The notes under the pieces: model-generated
What the model saw: only the letters and a program-made list of their open reading frames with translations
Told to the model about the DNA's origin: nothing
The model's database searches: none
Position numbers and translations under genes: made by a program
Source: Kitasatospora papulosa
Lineage (GTDB): Bacteria; Actinomycetota; Actinomycetes; Streptomycetales; Streptomycetaceae
Reading direction: 5' to 3'
Length of the DNA: 64,000 bases
NCBI RefSeq assembly: GCF_000717245.1
Contig: NZ_JNYQ01000001.1
Span: 62,001-126,000 of the forward strand
Shown here: piece after piece, positions 46,617 through 55,530 of the stretch
Layout of the letters: each line of letters opens with the position of its first letter
Position numbering within the stretch: the first letter of the stretch is position 1

Positions 46617-46770
46617 CCTGCGGCTCCTGATCAGGACCGGCGGCCGGAAGCCTGTGACCTGCGGCTCCAGACCAGACCGACGGCCTGTGACCTGCGCATC
46701 CCGACCAGACCGACGGCCGGAGGCCCGTGACCTCCGGCTGCCGACCCGGTCTGCCGACCTGCGCCGGCAC
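46614..46770 (+). repeat. Imperfect tandem repeats
   Basis: Four imperfect copies of a 33-41 bp unit with the core GTGACCTGCGGCTCC and CCAGACCGACGGCC lie between the protease stop and the next terminator. Copies start near 46616, 46652, 46685 and 46725. The repeat can be read as a protein (RPVTC.SRPDRRP) but overlaps the protease end and lacks a ribosome site, so I treat it as noncoding. Confidence 0.6.
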
Positions 46771-46811
46771 CTCCGGGAGCAGGCACCGGCCGGTCCGTGA
46801 CCGCAACGGGA

Positions 46812-46838
46812 CCGGGGCCGCGTCCTCGCGGGCCCCGG
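46812..46838 (-). terminator. Terminator of the compatible-solute ABC operon
   Basis: CCGGGGCC (46812-46819) pairs with GGCCCCGG (46831-46838), just beyond the end of the binding-protein gene on the minus strand. Confidence 0.5.
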
Positions 46839-46850
46839 CCGCGCTTCCGC

Positions 46851-47822
46851 TCAGCCCTCCTTGATGAATCCTTCCTTCAGCAGCCAGTCCTTCGCGACCT
46901 CGTGAGGGTCCTCCCCGTCCACGTCCACCTTGGAGTTCAGCTCCTGCGCGAGCGGGGTCGTCAGCTTCTCGGTGACCGGGGCCAACAGCTCCGCGATCTC
47001 CGGGTACTTGTCCAGGGTCGCCGTGTGGATCGCCGGTGCGGCGTTGTAGTTGGGAAAGAACTGCTTGTCGTCCTCCATGACGTCCAGGTTCATCGCCTTG
47101 ATCCGGCCGTCCGTGGTGTACACCTCGCCCAGCAGGCAGGAGTTGGACTCGGACACCTGGGTGTAGATGATCCCCGCGTCCATCTTCTGGATATTCGAGG
47201 CGGGCAGATTCATCCCGTACTTCTTCTGCATGCCGGGCAGTCCGTCGTCGCGGGAGGCGAACTCGTTCTCCACGCAGACCGTCACGGCCTTCGGGTCCTT
47301 CTTCGCGAGCGCGGCCACGTCCGACAGCGTCTTCAGGTGGTACTTCGCGTTGTTCTTCTTGCTGATGGCCAGCGCGTAGGTGTTGTCCAGGGTGGACGGC
47401 GGGAGCCAGGTCACCCCGTTGCCCTTGTCCTCGTCGCGGACCACCTCGTACTGCTTCTGCGGGTCGACGACCGGTTCGGCGTGGCCCAGGTAGGTGATCC
47501 ACGCCGTGCCCGTGTAGTCGTACAGTGCGTCCGCCTCGCCCTTCACGACCGCCTCACGGGAGCTGATCGACCCGGGCAGGTTCGTCCGGTCCAGCACCTC
47601 GGCACCGGCCGCCTTGAAGAGCAGGCCCATGATCTGCCCGAGGATGATGTTCTCGCTGAAGTTCTTCGAGGTCACCGTCAGCGACGCGCCCTTGAGCGGC
47701 TGTCCCTTTCCGAGCGATCCCGGTCGCACGTCGTCCACCAGCGGAGACCCGCTCTTCAGCCCGCACCCCGTGAGCAGGAGGGCGAGCGCGGCCGTCGATG
47801 CCAGGCCCGTACGTACCCTCAC
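46851..47822 (-). CDS. Glycine betaine/choline-type ABC binding lipoprotein
   Basis: 323 residues from GTG 47822, which overlaps the upstream permease stop (GTGA). Lipobox LLTGC (Cys near residue 20). The mature protein matches the OsmX/OpuCC family: LTVTSKNFSENIILGQIMG, KGEADALYDYTGTAWI, NEFASRDDGLPGM and LLGEVYTTDGRI. It captures quaternary ammonium compounds for osmoprotection or as nutrients. Last gene of a four-gene minus-strand operon with two permeases and a CBS-domain ATPase. Confidence 0.92.
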   Translation of the reverse strand: MRVRTGLASTAALALLLTGCGLKSGSPLVDDVRPGSLGKGQPLKGASLTVTSKNFSENIILGQIMGLLFKAAGAEVLDRTNLPGSISSREAVVKGEADALYDYTGTAWITYLGHAEPVVDPQKQYEVVRDEDKGNGVTWLPPSTLDNTYALAISKKNNAKYHLKTLSDVAALAKKDPKAVTVCVENEFASRDDGLPGMQKKYGMNLPASNIQKMDAGIIYTQVSESNSCLLGEVYTTDGRIKAMNLDVMEDDKQFFPNYNAAPAIHTATLDKYPEIAELLAPVTEKLTTPLAQELNSKVDVDGEDPHEVAKDWLLKEGFIKEG

Positions 47823-48673
47823 GCTTCCTCCAGTCCGCGCGGCGTCAGCCACAGTTCGGCCAGCGACGCCAGCCAGTCCACCAGCAGCGCCAGCACCACC
47901 GTCAGCACGGAGCCGAGCACCAGCACGGGCATACGCTGCGTCTGGATACCGGAAGTGATCAGGTCGCCGAGTCCGCCGCCGCCTCCGAAGGTGGCGAGCG
48001 TCGCCGTGCCCACGTTCAGCACCAGCGCCGTCCGCACGCCCGCGAGGATCAGCGGGACCGCGAGGGGCAGTTCGACCTTGGTGAGGGTGCCCAGCGCCGA
48101 CATGCCGATGCCCCGGGAGGCCTCGACGAGGGTCGGCTCGATGGCGTTCAGCCCCGCCACCGTGTTGGAGAAGACGGGCAGCACCGCGTAGATCACCATG
48201 CCGATGATCGCGGTCGACGGGCCGATGCCCAGCCAGATCACCAGCAGGGCCAGCAGCCCGATGGCGGGTGTGGCCTGCCCGATGTTGGCGAGGGTCGTGA
48301 CGCCGGGGGCCGCCTTCTTCAGGCCGCGCCGGGTCATCGCGATGCCGAGCGGGATCGCGATGATCAGCACCCAGAAGGTGGAGATCGCGGTCAGCTTGAC
48401 GTGCTGCCACCAGCGGACCTCGACGATGTCCCCGGCCAGCGAGTTCTTCGCGATCGAGTCGAGTTCGACGTTGGAGATCCACAGGTAGGTCGCGACCAGG
48501 ACGACCGTGAGGACGGCCGGCACCAGGACGAGCTTCTTCCAGGTGATCCGGCGCGCCGGGGCGGCCTGCCGCGGGGAGGGCTCGGCCTCCTCGTCACGGA
48601 AGGCGTGCCCGCCGACGTCGTGCTCTCCGGGGGGCCGTGCTCCCTTGGGGGGAGCCTGATGACTGGGGGTCAT
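47819..48673 (-). CDS. Glycine betaine/choline-type ABC permease (second)
   Basis: 284 residues. A cytoplasmic Pro-rich N-terminus, then about six helices of the OpuBB/ProW type with VEASRGIGMSALGTLTKVEL and PLAVPLILAGVRTALVLNVG, the EAA-like loop region. It overlaps the ATPase gene by 4 bp (start 48673, ATPase stop 48670) and the binding protein by 4 bp, so all are coupled. Confidence 0.92.
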   Translation of the reverse strand: MTPSHQAPPKGARPPGEHDVGGHAFRDEEAEPSPRQAAPARRITWKKLVLVPAVLTVVLVATYLWISNVELDSIAKNSLAGDIVEVRWWQHVKLTAISTFWVLIIAIPLGIAMTRRGLKKAAPGVTTLANIGQATPAIGLLALLVIWLGIGPSTAIIGMVIYAVLPVFSNTVAGLNAIEPTLVEASRGIGMSALGTLTKVELPLAVPLILAGVRTALVLNVGTATLATFGGGGGLGDLITSGIQTQRMPVLVLGSVLTVVLALLVDWLASLAELWLTPRGLEEA

Positions 48674-49941
48674 AGCCCGCTGCCACCGCCCTCCTGCTCC
48701 TGCTCCGTCCGGTGGACGCGCAGCTCCTCCAGGTCGTGCTCGTGCTCCATGGCGGCGAGGCGGTCGGCCTCCAGGAGCTCCTGGACGGAGTTCATCAGGG
48801 TGTGCATGTCGACGACGCCGATGAACTCACCGCGCCGCCCGGTCACGGCGACCCGCCCGCCGCTGTCCGTCAGCACCGCCTCCAGCGCGTCGTGCAGCGT
48901 CGCGTCCCGGGTCACGGTGTCGTGCACCAGCTGTCCGGCCCTGGCGAGCGAACCCTTGGCGCGCATCAGATCGCCGCGCCGCAGCCACTTGTAGGGCCGG
49001 TTGCGGCGGTCCAGCATCAGCAGTTCGCTGTGCCGGCCGTCCCGCAGCTTGTCGAAGATCGACTGGAGCGGGTCCTCGACGGTCACCGTGGGGAAGTCGG
49101 CGATCCCCACGTCCCGCACACGGGTCAGGTTGAGCCGCTTCAGTGCCGCGCCCGCGCCCACGAAACCGGAGACGAAGTCGTCGGTCGGGTTGGTGAGGAT
49201 GGCCTCGGGCGTGTCGAACTGCGCGATGTGCGAACGCTCCCGGAGCACCGCGATCCGGTCGCCCAGCTTGATGGCCTCGTCGAAGTCGTGGGTGACGAAG
49301 ACGATCGTCTTGTGCAGTTCGTGCTGGAGCCGGATCAGCTCGTCCTGGAGGTGGTCGCGGGTGATCGGGTCGACCGCCCCGAACGGCTCGTCCATCAGCA
49401 GCACCGGCGGGTCCGCGGCCAGGGCCCGGGCCACCCCCACGCGCTGCTGCTGGCCGCCGGAGAGCTGGCGCGGGTACCGCCCGTGGAACTCCCGGGGGTC
49501 CAGCCCGACGAGGTCGAGCATCTCCTCGACCCGGTCCTTCACCCCGGACTTCGACCAGCCCGTCATCTTCGGTACGAGGGCGATGTTCTCCGCGACCGTC
49601 ATGTGCGGGAAGAGACCGGAGGACTGGATGGCGTAACCGATCTTGCGGCGCAGCTTCACCGGGTCCATGTCGGTGACGTCCTCGTCGTTGATCCTGATCC
49701 GCCCGGACGTCGGCTCGATCAGGCGGTTGATCATCTTGAGGGTGGTGGACTTCCCGCAGCCGGAGGGGCCCACGAGGATGACGGTCTCACCGGCCTTGAT
49801 GTCCATGGACACCTCCTCCACCGCGGGGGTGGGGCTGCCCGGGTAGGACTTGGAGAGGTTCTCCAGCTGGATGGTGGCACCGGAGGTGCTCGCGGGGCGG
49901 GGCGGGGCCGACTCCGTCGACCCGGTGACGGTCTCAGGCAC
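48670..49941 (-). CDS. Glycine betaine/choline-type ABC ATPase with CBS domains
   Basis: 423 residues from GTG 49941, with AGGGGGAT upstream; the in-frame start at 50076 lies inside the permease. ABC domain: GPSGCGKST, the signature LSGGQQQRVGVARAL, Walker B LLMDEPFGAVD and the FVTHDFDEA switch His. The C-terminal about 130 residues are a CBS pair (near MLDRRNRPYKW and RVAVTGRRGEFIGVVD), the ionic-strength sensor of OpuA/OpuC systems. It overlaps both neighbours. Confidence 0.94.
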   Translation of the reverse strand: MPETVTGSTESAPPRPASTSGATIQLENLSKSYPGSPTPAVEEVSMDIKAGETVILVGPSGCGKSTTLKMINRLIEPTSGRIRINDEDVTDMDPVKLRRKIGYAIQSSGLFPHMTVAENIALVPKMTGWSKSGVKDRVEEMLDLVGLDPREFHGRYPRQLSGGQQQRVGVARALAADPPVLLMDEPFGAVDPITRDHLQDELIRLQHELHKTIVFVTHDFDEAIKLGDRIAVLRERSHIAQFDTPEAILTNPTDDFVSGFVGAGAALKRLNLTRVRDVGIADFPTVTVEDPLQSIFDKLRDGRHSELLMLDRRNRPYKWLRRGDLMRAKGSLARAGQLVHDTVTRDATLHDALEAVLTDSGGRVAVTGRRGEFIGVVDMHTLMNSVQELLEADRLAAMEHEHDLEELRVHRTEQEQEGGGSGL

Positions 49942-50581
49942 GGATCCCCCTAGGGATGGTGAGCCGTCCGAGAAGCACGTAGGCGGCGTCGAAGAGCAGA
50001 GCGAGGATGACGATGCCGATCGTGCCGGCGAGGACCTTGTTGATGGCGTTTGCGCTTCCCAGTGAGGCGAGGCCACCGAAGATCTCGTTGCCGAGTCCGG
50101 GGCCCGAGGCGTAGGCGGCGATGGCGGCGATGCCCATCAGCATCTGGGTGGAGACCCGGATGCCGGTGAGGATGGGGGGCCACGCGAGGGGCAGTTCGAC
50201 CTTGAGGAGCCGTCGTGTCCTGGACATCCCGATGCCCTTGGCGGCGTCGACGAGCGACGGGTCGACCCCGCGCAGCCCGACGATGCAGTTGCGGACGATG
50301 GGCAGCAGCCCGTACAGCGTCAGGATGATCACGGTGGGCGGGACTCCCAGGCCGACCAGGGGGATCAGCAGACCGATCGCGGCGAGCGAGGGAATGGTGA
50401 GGATCGCCGAGGTGGACGTGATCGCCAGGGATCCGCCCCAGTTGCTCCGATAGCTGACGACACCGATCAGGACGCCGAGAAGAGTGGCGATGACCATGCA
50501 CTGGAAGACGGCGCTGGCGTGCTGATACGTGTCGGTGAGCAGTTGCTGGTGGCGGGTGCCCACATACTCCCAGAAGTTCAC
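49934..50581 (-). CDS. Glycine betaine/choline-type ABC permease (first)
   Basis: 215 residues from GTG 50581, with GGAG upstream; the longer frame to 50698 runs into the Lrp gene. Begins MNFWEYVGTRHQQLLTDTYQ, then helices with VDAAKGIGMSRTRRLLKVEL and PLAWPPILTGIRVSTQMLMG. It is the first gene of the operon, 16 bp after the Lrp gene on the same strand, so Lrp could be part of the same message. Confidence 0.92.
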   Translation of the reverse strand: MNFWEYVGTRHQQLLTDTYQHASAVFQCMVIATLLGVLIGVVSYRSNWGGSLAITSTSAILTIPSLAAIGLLIPLVGLGVPPTVIILTLYGLLPIVRNCIVGLRGVDPSLVDAAKGIGMSRTRRLLKVELPLAWPPILTGIRVSTQMLMGIAAIAAYASGPGLGNEIFGGLASLGSANAINKVLAGTIGIVILALLFDAAYVLLGRLTIPRGIRA

Positions 50582-50597
50582 ATGTTGCTCCGTAGGC

Positions 50598-51071
50598 TCA
50601 GTCGGTGTCCCCTGCAGCCTGCTCAACCAGCGGGATAATACGCAGGGGCACCGGGTTTTCCATGACGATCGCCGTGGAGGCCCGGACGATGCCATCAAAG
50701 CCCACCACGAGGTCGATCACCCGCTGGAGATCGGCGTTCGAGCGGGCGACGAGACGGCAGAGCATGTCCCCGTGACCGGTCGTCGTGTGCAGTTCCAGCA
50801 CCTCCGGCACACCACTCAAATGGGCCCGTACGTCGGTGCCTTGGCCCTGCTTGATCTCCAGCGTGGCGAACGCGGTGACGGGGTAGCCGAGCGCCGCCGG
50901 ATCCACCTCGGGGCCGAAACCCCGGATGACGCCATTCGACTGAAGCCGGTCCAGCCGGGCCTGCACGGTCCCGCGCGCCACCCCGAGACGCCTCGACGCC
51001 TCGAGCACACCGATACGGGGCTCACGGGCCAGCAGCAGGATGAGCCTGCCGTCCAGATGATCGATCGCCAT
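50598..51071 (-). CDS. Lrp/AsnC family transcriptional regulator
   Basis: 157 residues from ATG 51071, with GGGAGACGG upstream; longer in-frame starts give an unrelated head. The helix-turn-helix is LDGRLILLLAREPRIGVLEA and SRRLGVARGTVQARLDRLQ, and the RAM ligand domain follows (VTAFATLEIKQGQG; LHTTTGHGDMLCRLVARS). It is divergent from 4-hydroxyphenylpyruvate dioxygenase across 122 bp containing direct repeats, so it probably controls tyrosine catabolism, and perhaps the downstream ABC operon too. Confidence 0.93.
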   Translation of the reverse strand: MAIDHLDGRLILLLAREPRIGVLEASRRLGVARGTVQARLDRLQSNGVIRGFGPEVDPAALGYPVTAFATLEIKQGQGTDVRAHLSGVPEVLELHTTTGHGDMLCRLVARSNADLQRVIDLVVGFDGIVRASTAIVMENPVPLRIIPLVEQAAGDTD

Positions 51072-51087
51072 GATCCGTCTCCCGATG

Positions 51088-51132
51088 GTCAGCCTGTACA
51101 GATGGCCCGCCCATCCTGGCGTCAGGCTGTAC
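51088..51132 (+). promoter_or_regulatory. Direct repeats in the Lrp-hppD divergent region
   Basis: GTCAGCCTGTAC (51088-51099) and GTCAGGCTGTAC (51121-51132) differ at one base and are 33 bp apart, about three helical turns, as Lrp-type octamers often prefer. Confidence 0.55.
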
Positions 51133-51193
51133 GTATTGACCAGTGGATGCACGAACTGTTGCGCACCTTGCGGAGCGGCGGGAACCTTCGGAC

Positions 51194-52339
51194 ATGACTG
51201 AGACTGTGCACACCACCCCCGACACCGCCCGGCAGGCCGACCCCTTCCCGGTCAAGGGAATGGACGCGGTGGTCTTCGCCGTGGGCAACGCCAAGCAGGC
51301 GGCGCACTACTACTCGACCGCTTTCGGCATGAAGCTGGTGGCCTACTCCGGACCGGAGAACGGCAGCCGCGAGACCGCGAGTTACGTCCTGACCAACGGC
51401 TCCGCCCGCTTCGTCCTCACCTCGGTCATCAAGGCGTCCACCGAGTGGGGCACCTTCCTCGCCGACCACGTGCACGCCCACGGCGACGGTGTGGTCGACC
51501 TCGCCATCGAGGTCCCCGACGCCCGGAAGGCGTACGCCTACGCCGTCGAGCACGGGGCGACGGGCGTCACCGAGCCGTACGAGATCAAGGACGAGCACGG
51601 CACGGTCGTGCTGGCCGCCATCGCCACGTACGGGAAGACCCGCCACACGCTCGTCGACCGCTCCGGGTACGACGGCCCCTACCTCCCCGGCTACGCCGCC
51701 GCCGACCCGATCGTCGAGCCGGCCGCCAAGAGGACCTTCCAGGCCGTCGACCACTGCGTCGGCAACGTCGAGCTCGGCCGGATGAACGAGTGGGTGACCT
51801 TCTACAACACGGTCATGGGCTTCACCAACATGAAGGAGTTCGTGGGCGACGACATCGCCACCGAGTACTCCGCCCTGATGTCGAAGGTCGTCGCCGACGG
51901 CACGCTCAAGGTGAAGTTCCCCATCAACGAGCCGGCGATCGCGAAGAAGAAGTCGCAGATCGACGAGTACCTGGAGTTCTACGGCGGCGCGGGCGTCCAG
52001 CACATCGCGCTCGCCACGAACGACATCGTCGCCTCCGTGCGCGCCATGAGGGCGGCCGGTGTGCAGTTCCTCGACACCCCGGACTCGTACTACGACACCC
52101 TGGGGGAGTGGGCGGGCGAGACCCGGGTGCCCGTGGAGACGCTGCGCGAGCTGAAGATCCTGGTCGACCGGGACGAGGACGGCTACCTGCTGCAGATCTT
52201 CACCAAGCCGGTCCAGGACCGCCCGACGGTCTTCTTCGAGATGATCGAGCGGCACGGCTCGATGGGCTTCGGAAAGGGCAACTTCAAGGCCCTCTTCGAG
52301 GCGATCGAGCGCGAGCAGGAGAAGCGCGGCAACCTCTGA
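51194..52339 (+). CDS. hppD: 4-hydroxyphenylpyruvate dioxygenase
   Basis: 381 residues from ATG 51194. Converts 4-hydroxyphenylpyruvate to homogentisate, the second step of tyrosine breakdown. A non-haem iron enzyme built from two vicinal-oxygen-chelate halves; the ligands are His187 (VDHCVGNV), His270 (GVQHIALAT) and Glu349 (FFEMIER). Length and the SMGFGKGNFKALFEAIEREQ C-terminus are typical. It is divergent from the Lrp gene and has its own strong terminator. Confidence 0.96.
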   Translation: MTETVHTTPDTARQADPFPVKGMDAVVFAVGNAKQAAHYYSTAFGMKLVAYSGPENGSRETASYVLTNGSARFVLTSVIKASTEWGTFLADHVHAHGDGVVDLAIEVPDARKAYAYAVEHGATGVTEPYEIKDEHGTVVLAAIATYGKTRHTLVDRSGYDGPYLPGYAAADPIVEPAAKRTFQAVDHCVGNVELGRMNEWVTFYNTVMGFTNMKEFVGDDIATEYSALMSKVVADGTLKVKFPINEPAIAKKKSQIDEYLEFYGGAGVQHIALATNDIVASVRAMRAAGVQFLDTPDSYYDTLGEWAGETRVPVETLRELKILVDRDEDGYLLQIFTKPVQDRPTVFFEMIERHGSMGFGKGNFKALFEAIEREQEKRGNL

Positions 52340-52345
52340 CCGCAG

Positions 52346-52389
52346 CACGGACGGGCCCGTCTCCCGCCGGGGAGAGGGGCCCGTCCGTG
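52346..52389. terminator. Bidirectional terminator between hppD and the TPR gene
   Basis: CACGGACGGGCCC (52346-52358) pairs with GGGCCCGTCCGTG (52377-52389), with a second inner stem CTCCC-GGGAG. It lies between two convergent genes. Confidence 0.85.
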
Positions 52390-52396
52390 TTCCGCG

Positions 52397-54058
52397 CTAC
52401 GGGGCCGCCGCCGCGGAGGCGCCGTCCGCGGCCCGCGGGGACGGGGCCGGGGAGGCCGAGGGCTCCGGGCTCCCCTTCCCGGCGTCCGGCGACGGCTTCA
52501 CCGAGGCTTCGGGCGAGGCGGCGGCCTCCGGCTCGGGCGACGGCTCCTGCGACGGTTCCGGTTCGGCGGAGGGCTCCGCGGACGGCGGCTGCATCTGCGC
52601 CGGGCCCCCCGCCGCCGGATCACCGAGGGCGTCCAGGGCCTCCCGCGCCAGCGGCGCGGCCAGCGGCGAGAAGTCCGGGTTCGTGCGGAGGGCCTCCTCC
52701 AGATGACCGCGGGCCGGGCCGTCCTGGCCGAGGGAACTCTCGATCACGCCCAGGTGGTAGGCGTACGAGGCGTTGCGCACCCCCGTTCCCACCGCCTGGT
52801 CCGCGTACTGCATGGCCTCCTCGCTCCGGCCCGCCCGGTGCAGCGACCAGGCCAGCGTGTCCGCCACCGCCGCACTGCGGCGCTGCCCCTCCCACGCGGT
52901 GCGCATCAGTTCCACCGCCGCCTCCGGGTCGCCGTGGTCGGCCTCGAGGCGGGCCTCGGTCAGCGACTCGTCGACCCCGGCCGTCCTCGCCTGCGAGAGG
53001 AGGCCGCGGAGCTTCGTGTACTGGGTGCGCGCGTCGCCGTCCAGGTCCAGCGACTCGAACAGCTCGCCGAGTTCGAGCACGTACTCGGGGCGGGGCAGCT
53101 TTGTCGTCACCGTCCGGTAGTCGGCCAGGGCCTCATCCGTGCGGCCCAGGGCGGCCAGGGCACGGGCCCGGCCGGCGAGGGACACCAGGTGGCCGCGGTC
53201 GGTGCGCAGGGCCGCGTCGTACTCCGCGAGGGCCTCCGCCGGCTCCCCGCGCTCCGCGGCAAGGTCCCCGAGGCGGTGCAGGGCCACCGCCTTCTCGGCC
53301 GCCGTGGCGGCGCGGTCCGCCGCCTCCCGGGCGGTCGCCAGGGCGTCCTCGCGCCAGCCCTGGTTGCGGTACATCTCGGACGTCCTGGCCAGCGCCGGTA
53401 CGCCCTTGCGCAGCGTGCCGTACTTCTCCGTGGCCCTGGCCGCGGCCGCGTAGTCGCCGAGGCCGTTGTAGGCGTCGATCAGCACCGGGTACGCCGTCCA
53501 GCTCCTCGGCTGCCGCGAACGGACCGTCTCGCCCCACTTCTTCGCTGCGAGGAAGTCGTTCCGGGCGTTGGCGAGTGCGCCGAGACCCACCCACGCCTCC
53601 GTGTTCCCGCGCTCACCCGGCTGCGCGGCCAGCGAACGCTGGAGCGCCTGCTCGGCCCGGGAGTAGTACGCCGCGTCCGCGGACCGCCGGCCCCACTCGA
53701 CGTACGCCGTGCCCAGCACCGCCCAGGACGGGGCGTCCGCGGGATGCGTCTCCACCCACTTCTGCCGGTCGCCGATGAGGGCCGTCAGATCGGACAGGGA
53801 CGCGGGGGACCCGGCCGCCGCAGCGGCCTCGGCCCGTGCCACGGGCCCCGGCGCGGGCGGCGCGGCCACCTCGTCGTCCGGTACGGCGATCACCGCACCG
53901 GCCACGAGCACGGCGCCGGCCACCGCACCGAACGCCGCCCTGCGCAGCGTGGTGCGCATCGGCGCGGGAGGCGGGGGGACGGACGTCGCACCCTGGGGCG
54001 GCAGGGTGGAGTAGGGCGGCTCCGGGTTCTGCTGCGGCTTGGCATCCATGACCATCAC
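52397..54058 (-). CDS. Membrane-anchored tetratricopeptide repeat protein
   Basis: Up to 553 residues. GTG 54058, ATG 54055 and ATG 54049 are all possible starts and none has a strong ribosome site. A Pro-rich head, one membrane helix (FGAVAGAVLVAGAVIAVP, about residues 43-60), then at least six TPR-like helical repeats (AWVGLGALANARNDFLAAKK; LHRLGDLAAERGEPAEALAE; SLAGRARALAALGRTDEALA), and a Ser/Pro/Glu-rich tail. TPR arrays scaffold protein complexes; the partner is unknown. It is divergent from the oxidase gene. Confidence 0.85.
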   Translation of the reverse strand: MMVMDAKPQQNPEPPYSTLPPQGATSVPPPPAPMRTTLRRAAFGAVAGAVLVAGAVIAVPDDEVAAPPAPGPVARAEAAAAAGSPASLSDLTALIGDRQKWVETHPADAPSWAVLGTAYVEWGRRSADAAYYSRAEQALQRSLAAQPGERGNTEAWVGLGALANARNDFLAAKKWGETVRSRQPRSWTAYPVLIDAYNGLGDYAAAARATEKYGTLRKGVPALARTSEMYRNQGWREDALATAREAADRAATAAEKAVALHRLGDLAAERGEPAEALAEYDAALRTDRGHLVSLAGRARALAALGRTDEALADYRTVTTKLPRPEYVLELGELFESLDLDGDARTQYTKLRGLLSQARTAGVDESLTEARLEADHGDPEAAVELMRTAWEGQRRSAAVADTLAWSLHRAGRSEEAMQYADQAVGTGVRNASYAYHLGVIESSLGQDGPARGHLEEALRTNPDFSPLAAPLAREALDALGDPAAGGPAQMQPPSAEPSAEPEPSQEPSPEPEAAASPEASVKPSPDAGKGSPEPSASPAPSPRAADGASAAAAP

Positions 54059-54146
54059 TCTGCGTCAGTACGAAGATCGCATCGCGCTCCGTGACGGCCG
54101 ACGCAGACGGGTTCACACCATTGGCCCCGGGTGCCAGGCTCGGATC

Positions 54147-55514
54147 ATGGACGCACTCCTCGAACGACTGCGCGCAGGACTTCCCGCCGAGGCACTGATC
54201 ACGGATCCGGACGTCACCGCCTCGTACGCCCACGACATGGCGAGCTTCTGCGATGCCGGCACGCCCGCCGTCGTGGTGCTCCCGCGCTCGGTCGAGGAGG
54301 TCCAGCACGTCATGCGGACCGCCACCGCCCTGCGCGTCCCCGTCGTCCCCCAGGGTGCGAGGACCGGCCTGTCCGGTGCGGCCAACGCCTCCGACGGCTG
54401 CATCGTGCTCTCCCTGGTCAAGATGGACCGGATCCTGGAGATCAGCCCCGTCGACCGGATCGCGGTCGTCGAACCGGGCGTCGTCAACGCCACGCTCTCC
54501 CGCGCGGTCGGCGAACTCGGGCTGTACTACCCGCCGGACCCGTCGAGCTGGGAGATGTGCACGATCGGCGGGAACATCGGCACCGCCTCCGGCGGGCTGT
54601 GCTGCGTGAAGTACGGCGTCACCGCCGAGTACGTCCTGGGCCTGGAGGTCGTCCTGGCCGACGGGCGGCTGCTGAACACCGGGCGGCGCACCGCGAAGGG
54701 TGTCGCCGGGTACGACCTCACCCGGCTCTTCGTCGGCTCCGAGGGCAGCCTCGGCATCGTCGTCAAGGCCGTCCTCGCACTGCGGCCCCGGCCGCCGCAG
54801 CAGCTCGTGCTCGCCGCGGAGTTCCCCTCCGCGGCGGCGGCCTGCGACGCCGTGTGCCGGATCATGGAGCGGGGACACACCCCGTCACTCCTCGAACTGA
54901 TGGACCGTACGACCGTACGTGCCGTCAACGCGATGGCCTCCATGGGCCTCCCCGAATCCACCGAGGCCCTCCTGCTCTGCGCGTTCGACACGCCCGACCC
55001 GGCGGCGGACCTCGCCGCCGTGGGGGAGCTCTGCAAGGCGTCCGGCGCCACCGAGGTCGTGCCCGCCGACGACGTCGCCGAGTCCGAACTCCTGCTGCAG
55101 GCCCGCCGCTCGGCGCTGCCCGCCCTGGAGACCGTCAAGTCGGCCACGATGATCGACGACGTGTGCGTGCCGAGGTCCCGGCTGGGCGCGATGATCGAGG
55201 GAACCGCCGCGATCGCCGAGAAGTTCGGGCTGACCATCGGTGTCTGCGCCCACGCGGGCGACGGCAACACCCACCCCGTCGTCTGCTTCGACCACACGGA
55301 TCCCGACGAATCCCGCCGGGCCCGCGCGTCGTTCGACGAGATCATGGCGCTCGGACTCGAACTGGGCGGCACCATCACCGGCGAACACGGCGTCGGCGTC
55401 CTGAAGAAGGAATGGCTCGCCCGCGAACTGGGCGAGGTGGGGCTTGAGTTGCAGCGCGGCATCAAGTCCGCCTTCGACCCGCTCGGACTGCTCAACCCCG
55501 GCAAGCTGTTCTGA
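54147..55514 (+). CDS. FAD-linked oxidase (GlcD/D-lactate dehydrogenase type)
   Basis: 455 residues from ATG 54147; an in-frame extension to 54039 overlaps the divergent TPR start and is unlikely. The FAD-binding PCMH domain is clear (VPVVPQGARTGLSGAANASD; PDPSSWEMCTIGGNIGTASG; GYDLTRLFVGSEGSLGIV). The C-terminal oxidase domain ends in TITGEHGVGVLKKEWLARE and DPLGLLNPGKLF. Such enzymes oxidise 2-hydroxyacids such as glycolate or D-lactate. No partner subunits are nearby, so the exact substrate is open. Confidence 0.92.
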   Translation: MDALLERLRAGLPAEALITDPDVTASYAHDMASFCDAGTPAVVVLPRSVEEVQHVMRTATALRVPVVPQGARTGLSGAANASDGCIVLSLVKMDRILEISPVDRIAVVEPGVVNATLSRAVGELGLYYPPDPSSWEMCTIGGNIGTASGGLCCVKYGVTAEYVLGLEVVLADGRLLNTGRRTAKGVAGYDLTRLFVGSEGSLGIVVKAVLALRPRPPQQLVLAAEFPSAAAACDAVCRIMERGHTPSLLELMDRTTVRAVNAMASMGLPESTEALLLCAFDTPDPAADLAAVGELCKASGATEVVPADDVAESELLLQARRSALPALETVKSATMIDDVCVPRSRLGAMIEGTAAIAEKFGLTIGVCAHAGDGNTHPVVCFDHTDPDESRRARASFDEIMALGLELGGTITGEHGVGVLKKEWLARELGEVGLELQRGIKSAFDPLGLLNPGKLF

Positions 55515-55530
55515 GGCGGAGCACCACCGC

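Noticed and set aside
46579..46800. ORF across the tandem repeats
   Set aside because: It starts within the protease gene, has no ribosome site, and its repeats follow the DNA repeat; coding is not supported.
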